Origin: PWND01 sp964601515
GTDB taxonomy: Bacteria; Bacteroidota; Bacteroidia; Bacteroidales; UBA7960
DNA length: 5,656 nucleotides
Assembly (NCBI GenBank): GCA_964601515.1
Contig: CAZRNU010000177.1
Coordinates: 1 to 5,656, forward strand
Reading direction: 5' to 3'
Under the pieces are notes generated by a model, which worked only from the letters and a program-made list of their open reading frames with translations, made no database searches and was not told the DNA's origin. The position numbers and the translations under genes are program-made. Positions 1 to 5,656 of this stretch are shown here, in pieces. Numbering within the stretch: position 1 is the stretch's first letter; each line of letters opens with the position of its first letter.

Positions 1-1
1 A

Positions 2-1516
2 CAGAATATTGAGGTCTATTTTTCATCACTGGAGATGGATCTGGGCGAATATAATGCTGCGATTAGAATTTCAAATAATGCTGCAGATGATATCATTATT
101 GATGTTGCAATGACAATTGTTATTCCAACATTCAACGTTGAATTTGTAATTGAAGATATTCAAGAAAACTCAATTGATGATGCTGTTATAACATTAGGTG
201 AAATAACAAATGAAGCTGGAAATTATCAATTTGCAGCATTAGAAATCGGAATATATAACTATCACATTGAAAAAGACAACTATTTTACTTCAACAGGAAC
301 TTTAATTATAACCAATCAGGACATAATACTTAATATTACAATTATTCCGGATTATGCAGAGGTTTATACCGTAACTTTCTTTATAGAAGACGAGTTTGAA
401 AACCCAGTTGAAAATGCCTATATAGAAATTGAAAAGCTTGGAAACTTTATAAGTAATGAAAACGGCGAAGTAATGCTTACGGCATTTGAATATAATTTTC
501 AGTATAAGGCGAATAAGATTGGTTTTTATGAAGCTGCAAATGAAATATTTATTGATGAGGACTTAATTGTTCCGGTTACTTTGTATTATCTAAAGTTTGA
601 TGTTGTTTTAACGGCTAATCCGACTTCAGGTGGACTTGTGCTTGGCGGCAGGGAGTTTTATTATGGAGAGTATGCTACTATAATAGCCGAACCGTCTGAG
701 TATTATAATTTTTTACATTGGAGTACAAATGATAGCTTTTTGTCTGATGAAGAAGAGTTTACTTTTCAGGTTTTTGAAGATTTTTATATAACCGGGAATT
801 TTGAACTATTTAGATATAATATCTCAGCAACTGCAAACCCTGAAGAAGGCGGAAACATATCAGGTTCAGGGGAATATTTTCATGGTGAACCGGTTACTTT
901 AATTGCTAATCCATCGGATGGCTACCAATTTGTAAAATGGACTGAAAATGATTATGACATTTTGGGCGCTGAAGCAGAATATACATTTAATGCTTATGAA
1001 GACAGAATTCTGGAAGCCCATTTTAGTCTTATCTCATATACTTTAACATTTTCTGTTGAAGATCAAGACGAAGTGAAAATACCTGATGCAATTATTACCC
1101 TAAACAGCGTTGATTATGAGCCGGGCTTTTATGTATTTGAAGATTTAGTGCCGGATACATACACGTATTCCGTTTCAAAAACCGGATATTATACAGTAAA
1201 CGGAAGTGTTACTGTTTCAAATGCAGACATAATTTTGCCAATAGTTTTAAATTCTGAAGATACAACAATAGAATGCCACGGTAAAAATAATATAACAATC
1301 TTCCCAAATCCAACATCGGGGTATTTTTCAATTAACGCCGAACTTGAAACTATTGAAGTTCAAATATTTGATGTTTTCGGCAAAGCACTTATAAAAACCA
1401 CACCCTATAAAACCTCTGCATTAATTAACATTAGTGATTTAAACCCGGGCATATACATTTTAAAGCTTAGTGTTGATGGTAAGCAAAGTTCTTTCAAAAT
1501 CATTAAACAAAATTAG
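2..1516 (+). CDS. C-terminal part of a large multidomain secreted protein with a T9SS type A sorting domain (5' end outside window)
   Basis: The frame is open from the first full codon at base 2 to a TAG at 1514-1516, giving 504 visible residues. The Met at base 35 is internal: the residues before it match the paralogue downstream, so this is a truncated gene and not a start. Visible order: end of an Ig-like domain (1-42, LGEY and a closing IP), carboxypeptidase-regulatory-like module A (43-119), related module B (120-197), two divergent InlB B-repeat-like modules C1 and C2 (198-344, with GEYFHGEPVTL and FVKW type signatures), module A' (345-420), and a T9SS sorting domain (430-504: FPNPTSGYF, FDVFGK, LNPGIYILKL, final basic tail). 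These are beta-sandwich stalk modules. The catalytic or binding head, if any, is upstream and unseen. The protein is expected to cross the inner membrane by Sec and the outer membrane by T9SS, with removal of the sorting domain. The function of the whole protein cannot be named from this part. Confidence 0.93.
   Translation, partial: QNIEVYFSSLEMDLGEYNAAIRISNNAADDIIIDVAMTIVIPTFNVEFVIEDIQENSIDDAVITLGEITNEAGNYQFAALEIGIYNYHIEKDNYFTSTGTLIITNQDIILNITIIPDYAEVYTVTFFIEDEFENPVENAYIEIEKLGNFISNENGEVMLTAFEYNFQYKANKIGFYEAANEIFIDEDLIVPVTLYYLKFDVVLTANPTSGGLVLGGREFYYGEYATIIAEPSEYYNFLHWSTNDSFLSDEEEFTFQVFEDFYITGNFELFRYNISATANPEEGGNISGSGEYFHGEPVTLIANPSDGYQFVKWTENDYDILGAEAEYTFNAYEDRILEAHFSLISYTLTFSVEDQDEVKIPDAIITLNSVDYEPGFYVFEDLVPDTYTYSVSKTGYYTVNGSVTVSNADIILPIVLNSEDTTIECHGKNNITIFPNPTSGYFSINAELETIEVQIFDVFGKALIKTTPYKTSALINISDLNPGIYILKLSVDGKQSSFKIIKQN
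128..1261 (+). repeat. Five-module stalk A-B-C1-C2-A' of gene 1
   Basis: These are protein-level repeats. A (128-358), B (359-592) and A' (1034-1261) are beta-sandwich units of the carboxypeptidase-regulatory or PEGA-like kind; A and A' share a pattern of DA-I-L, G-Y-F and Y-K-YF/YY. C1 (593-811) and C2 (812-1033) are about 73-74 residues each, share ANP--GG, a G-E/Y-Y-G pattern and a HW/KW pair, and resemble divergent InlB B-repeats. Such units usually act as spacers or adhesive stalks in exported proteins. The same order and lengths recur at 4366-5496. Module borders are set by eye and could shift by a few residues. Confidence 0.75.
1289..1513 (+). other. T9SS type A C-terminal sorting domain of gene 1
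   Basis: The last 75 residues have the layout of the Por/T9SS type A sorting domain: PNPTSG near the start, then a hydrophobic strand leading to FDVFGK, then SDLNPGIYILKL, and an ending rich in Lys. In this family the domain directs export through the outer membrane and is cut off by the PorU sortase, often with attachment to a lipopolysaccharide. A short linker (residues 421-429, with one Cys) separates it from module A'. Confidence 0.9.
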
Positions 1517-1529
1517 AATCAAAAAAAGG

Positions 1530-1561
1530 TTTGCTCTATAAAAGGCAATAACTTAACTTTG
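1530..1561 (+). promoter_or_regulatory. Bacteroidota-type promoter (TTTG, N20, TAACTTTG)
   Basis: TTTG at 1530-1533 and TAACTTTG at 1554-1561 match the Bacteroidota -33 (TTTG) and -7 (TAnnTTTG) elements exactly, with 20 bases between them, within the usual 19-21. The expected transcription start is about 1566-1570, giving a leader of roughly 110-115 bases before the ATG at 1681. The -33 box begins only 14 bases after the gene 1 stop. This suggests gene 2 has its own promoter. It is a motif match only; short motifs do occur by chance in AT-rich DNA. Confidence 0.65.
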
Positions 1562-1602
1562 TAGGATTCTAAAAAAACATCTTATAAGTAATTTATTTCA
1601 AA

Positions 1603-1642
1603 AAGTTTTTCTAAGCTTCTTGCTTTGTCAAGTTTTTCTTAG
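1603..1642. repeat. Short direct repeat with weak inverted repeats in the gene 2 leader
   Basis: AAGTTTTTCT occurs at 1603-1612 and again at 1630-1639, 27 bases apart, each followed by A-G within three bases. The same stretch has CTAAG (1611-1615) facing CTTAG (1638-1642) and CTTG (1619-1622) facing CAAG (1629-1632), the latter followed by five Ts. The stems are only 4-5 pairs, so this could be a weak hairpin, a poor terminator-like element, or chance in T-rich DNA. It would lie inside the leader of a transcript from the 1530-1561 promoter. Confidence 0.25.
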
Positions 1643-1663
1643 TCAAATTATTACTCAAACATT

Positions 1664-1680
1664 AACCAAAAACAATTAAA
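1664..1680 (+). promoter_or_regulatory. A-rich translation leader without Shine-Dalgarno motif
   Basis: The bases before the ATG at 1681 are A-rich and contain no GGAGG-like sequence, which is typical of Bacteroidota. The start is still well fixed: an in-frame TAA lies at 1663-1665, no other in-frame start lies between it and 1681, and the ATG opens directly into a signal peptide. Confidence 0.45.
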
Positions 1681-1758
1681 ATGAAAAGAAAACAAACTAA
1701 TCTTTTAAGGATTTGTCTGTTATTGGCTTTTGTTTTTACAATTAGTTTTGTGAAAGCA
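1681..1758 (+). other. Sec signal peptide of the protease
   Basis: Residues 1-26 have a basic start (MKRK, then Arg10), a hydrophobic core (ICLLLAFVFTISF) and a V-K-A cleavage site followed by Thr27, fitting signal peptidase I. The Cys at position 12 is inside the core and not in a lipobox position, so this is not a lipoprotein signal. It delivers the precursor to the periplasm, where T9SS would take over. Confidence 0.88.
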
Positions 1759-4700
1759 ACTGATATTCATAGCGGACAAAAATTACAAATTCAAGGCAAA
1801 GACCGTCATTATTCTACTCCGGAAAATACAAAAGCTTCCTCCGACCAGGAAATTTTTCATTCTCAGGCAGATATTGACAGATTTTTAAACCAACTTTCAC
1901 CAAATGGGCAAAGAATTGTAGGAGGCGAGGATGCTGAAATTGAAGATTACCCATGGCAAGTCTCTTTACAGCTTACTCCTGCTTATGGCGGTGGTCACAT
2001 GTGCGGTGGAACTATTGTAAATTCTGAATGGATTATTACCGCAAGCCACTGTTTGGTTTTCGATAATAATGGTGAGGATTTTATTCTTACACCTGCGCAT
2101 GTCAGAATCAGGGCCGGCTTTACTGAGCTTAGCTCTTCTGACGGCGCATATTATGGTGTATCTCAAGTAATTGTACACCCTAGTTATTCATCAAACAGTC
2201 ATAGGTTTGACATTGCACTATTAAAACTTGCAAGCGAAATAAACTTAGATAATCCGGCTACAAAAGCTGTTAGTATTGTTACACAGAATGATGCTTCAAA
2301 TGGCTTAACGGATGCAGGTATAATGGCCAAAGTATCGGGATGGGGCACATTAACATTTGGAGGCTCTTCTCCAGACCATTTGCAAGCAGTTGAAGTTCCA
2401 ATAGTTACTTCATCCAACTACTCTTCGGCATCGATTACTGCAGATATGATTATGGCAGGAGTAGCAGGAAAAGACGCCTGTCAGGGCGATAGCGGCGGAC
2501 CTATGGTAGTTTCGGACGGAAACGGATGGTATAAACTTGCAGGAGTTGTTAGCTGGGGTAACGGTTGTGGACTTGCAAATTACCCGGGAGTTTATTCTAG
2601 AGTTAGCTATTTCGAAGATTGGTTGAAAGATCATATATCAACTCCTGACCCAAATCAATTCTCGACTGTTTTTTATGAGGATTTTAGCGACGGAGATATT
2701 CCTAGCGAATGGGTTAATGATGCTATTGCGGGTACTCCAACATTCCCGGGTTGGGAATGGACTCTCACAGGTGGTTCATACGGTGGACAATTGGCTTCTA
2801 CTACTGCAGCCAATGGATATATGATTTTGAATTCCGACAAATATGGTAATTCTTCAGTTAATGAAGAAGCTGATCTTATTTCTCCTTCTTATGATTTAAG
2901 TGAATTTACAGAAGACATTTTTTTCTCTGTTGAGCATCTTGCAAGAACTTTCGGAAATGCTGATATAAGAATATACATTAGCACAGACAATTTCGGAACT
3001 CAAACAGAGCTTTACAGATGGCACGGCGCAGCAGCAAACGCATTCAACGGTCCAAATCCGGTTAAATCTGTTTTTGATATAACAGAAGAAGCTCAAGGGC
3101 AAAGCAATGTTAAGTTTAAATTTAAATGGCTTGGTAAATATGATTATTGGTGGCTGGTTGATGATTTCAAAATTTTTATTGAAAACACACCATGGAATAT
3201 TGAGTTTGTTGTAACTGACGGGACCAATCCTTTGGAAGGAGCTATGGTTTTCACACAATACGACGGGCAAGTGTCTGAAACAGATGAATTCGGCGTTGCT
3301 ATACTCAACCTATACGAATCAAATTACGAAATATACGCTTCAAAAAACGGTTATTACCCATATAGTTCAACAGTCGAAATTACAGAAGACGGGCAGATTG
3401 TTAATATAGTAATGGAAAAAATTCCTTTCCCGGAAATTGTCGTAACCCCTGAAAGCATTTCTATTGAAGTAAAACAAGGATTTACTAATACAAGTGTAAT
3501 GAATATAGAAAATCCGGGTGATGCTGACCTTGAATATTATCTTTATGCTTTTCCTGATTTTAACAAAAAATATCATGAGTATAATGGGCAGGTTGCTCAT
3601 TATGAAGGCTACTCCAATACTGCACAAATTGGAGCTTTAAAAGGAGTTTTTAATCTCGCTAACTCAGCTGATGAAAGGAACATAGGAGAATCAGTAGAAA
3701 TTTATTATGATAATGGTCCGGCAAATGGAGTTGGAACAAACAGTTCATCATCATGGATTTCAGCCGTTCGCTTTACTTCTGATGAACTTGCCCAATACTA
3801 TAATAATTACGAGCTTAGTAAAGTAAAGATTCATGTTCGCACAAACCAATTCTCAAATGTAACCTTAAAAGTTTGGGAAGGCGGTTCAATGAGTGGACCC
3901 GGATCAGAAATATACTCTCAAAACATTACAACGTCTGTAATTGTTGATAACTGGACTATACATGAACTGTCAGAACCTATTTCTCTTCAAAACGGATTGG
4001 AGTATTGGATTGGCTATTCCATAAATGCAACAGGAGGATACCCTGCATCAACTGACACCGGTCCAATGGAACCCAACAAGGGCGGATGGATATATTTCAG
4101 TGGATCTTGGACTTTGCTTCCTGATTTAAGTGCATCCCTCAATTCTAACTGGTGCATTAGAGGAATACTTGACCCGGTTGAAGGCGCAGATTGGATTTCT
4201 TTTGACATAACCCAAGGGATTGTTGAACCTTTGCAAAATACTGATGTTGAAATCACATTTAATGCTTTAGGCTTGGATTTAGGAGAATACAAAGCAAATA
4301 TTCTTGTTGTAAACAACACAGGAGAAAACATTGTAGTTCCTGTAACAATGACTGTTATTCCTGCTACTTTTGATGTACAATTTGTACTACAAGACCCGGA
4401 TGAAAATCCAATTATTGATGCTACAATTCAGCTTGGAACTACTACTAACGACCCGGGCTTGTATTTATTTGAAGATGTTCCGGTTGGATACCATACATAT
4501 ACCATCACAAAAGATGGATATTTTACCGCAAATGGTATTGCTCCTGTAATAACAGGAGATCTGACTTTGTATATTACATTAATTCCTGACGATGCAACTG
4601 TTTATTCTGTGGATATTACAGTACTTGATGAATTTGAAAACCCAATTGAAGATGCATTATTCTCAATAGAGAGCATTGGCAGTTTCCTTTCTGACGCAAA

Positions 4701-5656
4701 CGGACAGCTTTCATTTATAGCTCTTGAAAACACTTATAATATTTCAATATCAAAATTCGGATTTGAAATACTTGAAGATGAACTGCTAATAGAAGAGGAT
4801 TTAAATCTATCTTATAACCTAACGTATTTACGTTATGATGTAGTTTTATCGCCAAATCCATTTGAAGGTGGAACACTAACCGGTGCAGGAGAATATTATC
4901 ATGGTCAAACAGCTACCGTTACAGCTGAAGCAGCTGAATTTTACAACTTCTTACATTGGAAAAGGGAAGGAGTAATAGTTTCTGATGAAACTGAATATTC
5001 ATTTGAAGTATTTCAAAATACCCTATTATCAGCTCATTTCGAACTATTCAAATATAACATTACTGCAGTTGCAAATCCGGTTGCAGGAGGCACAATTACC
5101 GGCACCGGAGAGTATGAGCATGGAGCAACAGTTACCCTTACTGCTTCTCCGGCATCGGGTTATCATTTTGTAAACTGGACTGAAGATGACGAAATTATAG
5201 ATGGTGCATCAGCTACATATTCATTTACAGCTCTTGCAGACAGAGATTTAGTAGCTAATTTCGAACTAAATCGATACACACTAACATTTGTAGTGAAAGA
5301 TGCAGAAGGTAATAATATCTCAGACGCAATAATTACTCTCAATGGAGAAGAAAATGATCCGGGAGTTTATGTATTTCCAAATTTACTTCCCGGCTCATAC
5401 AATTACATTGTATCTAAAGAAGGATATTTTGATGCAAACGGAAGTGTATCTATTACAAATGCAAACAAAACTCAAAATGTAATATTGAATATTGATAATA
5501 CAAACATATCAGATGCAACAATTCAAAATGTAAGCATATATCCGAATCCCACAGCAGGAATATTCTACATTAGTGCAAAAGATAACATAAATGAAATATT
5601 CATATATGACATAACCGGAAGAAAGCTTAAACAAATTTCTGCTAACATTAGTGAAA
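1681..5656 (+). CDS. Secreted trypsin-like (S1A) serine protease, multidomain, T9SS-exported (3' end outside window)
   Basis: Frame 1 is open from the ATG at 1681 to the window edge, 1325 residues; I read every codon and found no stop. Order: Sec signal peptide (1-26, cut after V-K-A), propeptide (27-78), chymotrypsin-fold protease (79-319), lectin-like choice-of-anchor J domain (about 331-500, ending WLVDDFKI), carboxypeptidase-regulatory-like domain (505-580), Ig-like domain (583-624 and 836-894) apparently split by a second beta domain (about 673-830), stalk modules A, B, C1, C2, A' (896-1272), and the start of a T9SS sorting domain (from about 1283, with YPNPTAG and YDITGR). Catalytic triad: His123 in TASHC, Asp177 in FDIALL, Ser271 in GDSGGP. 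Asp265 sits at the base of the S1 pocket (trypsin 189), with Gly293 and Gly303 at 216 and 226, so cleavage after Arg or Lys is expected. The natural substrate is unknown. About 32 residues are probably missing at the end, judging from gene 1. The activity is inferred from complete motifs. Confidence 0.95.
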   Translation, partial: MKRKQTNLLRICLLLAFVFTISFVKATDIHSGQKLQIQGKDRHYSTPENTKASSDQEIFHSQADIDRFLNQLSPNGQRIVGGEDAEIEDYPWQVSLQLTPAYGGGHMCGGTIVNSEWIITASHCLVFDNNGEDFILTPAHVRIRAGFTELSSSDGAYYGVSQVIVHPSYSSNSHRFDIALLKLASEINLDNPATKAVSIVTQNDASNGLTDAGIMAKVSGWGTLTFGGSSPDHLQAVEVPIVTSSNYSSASITADMIMAGVAGKDACQGDSGGPMVVSDGNGWYKLAGVVSWGNGCGLANYPGVYSRVSYFEDWLKDHISTPDPNQFSTVFYEDFSDGDIPSEWVNDAIAGTPTFPGWEWTLTGGSYGGQLASTTAANGYMILNSDKYGNSSVNEEADLISPSYDLSEFTEDIFFSVEHLARTFGNADIRIYISTDNFGTQTELYRWHGAAANAFNGPNPVKSVFDITEEAQGQSNVKFKFKWLGKYDYWWLVDDFKIFIENTPWNIEFVVTDGTNPLEGAMVFTQYDGQVSETDEFGVAILNLYESNYEIYASKNGYYPYSSTVEITEDGQIVNIVMEKIPFPEIVVTPESISIEVKQGFTNTSVMNIENPGDADLEYYLYAFPDFNKKYHEYNGQVAHYEGYSNTAQIGALKGVFNLANSADERNIGESVEIYYDNGPANGVGTNSSSSWISAVRFTSDELAQYYNNYELSKVKIHVRTNQFSNVTLKVWEGGSMSGPGSEIYSQNITTSVIVDNWTIHELSEPISLQNGLEYWIGYSINATGGYPASTDTGPMEPNKGGWIYFSGSWTLLPDLSASLNSNWCIRGILDPVEGADWISFDITQGIVEPLQNTDVEITFNALGLDLGEYKANILVVNNTGENIVVPVTMTVIPATFDVQFVLQDPDENPIIDATIQLGTTTNDPGLYLFEDVPVGYHTYTITKDGYFTANGIAPVITGDLTLYITLIPDDATVYSVDITVLDEFENPIEDALFSIESIGSFLSDANGQLSFIALENTYNISISKFGFEILEDELLIEEDLNLSYNLTYLRYDVVLSPNPFEGGTLTGAGEYYHGQTATVTAEAAEFYNFLHWKREGVIVSDETEYSFEVFQNTLLSAHFELFKYNITAVANPVAGGTITGTGEYEHGATVTLTASPASGYHFVNWTEDDEIIDGASATYSFTALADRDLVANFELNRYTLTFVVKDAEGNNISDAIITLNGEENDPGVYVFPNLLPGSYNYIVSKEGYFDANGSVSITNANKTQNVILNIDNTNISDATIQNVSIYPNPTAGIFYISAKDNINEIFIYDITGRKLKQISANISE
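1915..2637 (+). other. Trypsin-like S1A catalytic domain with N-terminal activation site
   Basis: Residues 79-319, about 240 long, the normal size for the family. The domain opens with IVGG directly after Arg78, the classical zymogen cut; the freed Ile79 would pair with Asp270 (trypsin 194). Cys108-Cys124 (trypsin 42-58) and Cys267-Cys296 (191-220) remain as disulfides. Positions for 168-182 are Tyr247 and Met258, and for 136-201 Ala216 and Val277, so those two disulfides are absent. The domain ends with the usual GVYSRV and a helix (FEDWLKDHI). Confidence 0.93.
2671..3180 (+). other. Lectin-like choice-of-anchor J / cleaved-adhesin-type domain
   Basis: Residues 331-500 show the signatures of this Bacteroidota beta jelly-roll: FYEDFSDGDIPSEW at the start, an ADLISP strand followed by YDLS, an IRIYISTDNFGT strand, and WWLVDDFKI at the end. 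In secreted proteases of this phylum, such domains often follow the catalytic part and are thought to bind sugars, proteins or the cell surface. The binding partner here is not visible. Confidence 0.7.
3427..4362 (+). other. Ig-like domain apparently split by an inserted beta domain
   Basis: Residues 583-624 (EIVVTPESISIEV, then NIENPGDADLEYYL) look like the first strands of an ASPM/Hydin-like Ig domain. The closing strands (ADWISF, then a G-I-V turn, LGLDLGEYKANI, VVPVTMTVIP) appear only at 836-894. Between them, residues about 673-830 form what looks like a separate unit (IYYDNG, WISAVRFTSDELAQYY, VKIHVR, VTLKVWEGG, LEYWIGYSI, GGWIYFSG, NWCIRGIL). I have a sense of this unit from other Bacteroidota exported proteins but cannot give it a firm family name. 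Confidence 0.6.
4240..5656 (+). repeat. Paralogous copy of the gene 1 stalk and sorting domain
   Basis: Residues 854-1325 align with gene 1 residues 1-472 (bases 2-1417) at a constant offset of 853. Modules here: A 4366-4596, B 4597-4830, C1 4831-5049, C2 5050-5271, A' 5272-5496, sorting domain from about 5527. Module lengths equal those of gene 1. By hand count, module A has about 36 identities in 77 residues and C1 about 34 in 73. Shared landmarks include LGEY, DEFENP, YNFLHW, DAIITLN and PNPT-G. The duplication is old: DNA matches are short. Confidence 0.85.

Larger units (their letters stand above)
1517..1680. other. Intergenic region between the two paralogues
   Basis: This is a 164-base AT-rich gap with no open frame of note. 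It holds a promoter candidate (1530-1561), a short direct repeat and weak inverted repeats (1603-1642), and an A-rich leader in front of the gene 2 start. I see no strong stem followed by a T-run that would be a clear terminator for gene 1, so read-through from gene 1 into gene 2 remains possible. Confidence 0.7.

Noticed and set aside
35..37. ATG as a possible start of gene 1
   Set aside because: The frame is open to the window edge, and the residues before this Met align with the paralogue (gene 2 residues 854-864), so the Met is internal.
1530..1549. TTGC/GCAA hairpin as a terminator for gene 1
   Set aside because: Only four pairs with a ten-base loop and no following T-run; the same bases fit the promoter better.
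1613..1632. AAGCTT palindrome and CTTG/CAAG stem followed by Ts as a terminator
   Set aside because: The stem is four pairs and AT-rich. It lies downstream of the likely promoter for gene 2, so a strong terminator here would be unexpected.
1714..1716. Cys12 as a lipoprotein anchor
   Set aside because: It sits in the middle of the hydrophobic core with no lipobox before it, and a good signal peptidase I site follows at residue 26.
1966..4331. Several open frames on the - strand (1966-2178, 2199-2417, 2410-2634, 2896-3270, 3367-3627, 4014-4331)
   Set aside because: All lie opposite the protease gene, which has complete family motifs in frame 1. Their translations show no recognisable domain, so they are shadows of the coding strand.
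4985..5173. Short + strand open frame of 62 codons
   Set aside because: It overlaps stalk modules C1 and C2 of the protease gene in another frame, has a low-complexity Leu/Gln-rich translation and no start signal.
1..5656. Mobile element, CRISPR array, tRNA or rRNA
   Set aside because: No terminal inverted repeats, transposase-like frames, regular short repeats or tRNA-like folds were seen. Nearly all of the window is coding for the two proteins.

Overview
This window looks like chromosomal DNA from a Bacteroidota bacterium. Three things point there: AT-rich sequence with A-rich leaders and no Shine-Dalgarno motif, a match to the Bacteroidota promoter (TTTG, 20 bases, TAnnTTTG), and C-terminal sorting domains of the type IX secretion system (T9SS), which is known only from this phylum. 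The genus cannot be told from the sequence.

Layout: two large genes on the + strand, each cut by a window edge. Gene 1 (2-1516) is the last 504 residues of a multidomain secreted protein whose start lies upstream. A 164-base gap (1517-1680) follows, with a good promoter candidate at 1530-1561. Gene 2 (from 1681, open to the window end at 5656, 1325 residues visible) encodes a secreted trypsin-like serine protease zymogen. In order it has a signal peptide, propeptide, S1A protease domain, lectin-like (choice-of-anchor J type) domain, carboxypeptidase-regulatory-like domain, an Ig-like domain apparently interrupted by another beta domain, a five-module stalk, and the start of a T9SS type A sorting domain. 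No stop codon occurs in frame 1 from 1681 to 5656. By comparison with gene 1, only about 32 residues are missing.

The two genes are tandem paralogues over everything that can be compared. All 472 shared residues align at a constant offset (gene 1 residue n matches gene 2 residue n+853), with the same module order (A, B, C1, C2, A', sorting domain) and no net length change at any module boundary checked. Identity is about 47% in the two modules counted by hand. The likely picture is a pair of cell-surface or exported proteins that share a stalk and export tail and may carry different or similar catalytic heads. Gene 1's head is outside the window.

No RNA gene, CRISPR array, insertion sequence or wholly unknown system was seen. 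The points of interest are the tandem duplication, the protease's apparent self-activation site and reduced disulfide set, and the nested domain.
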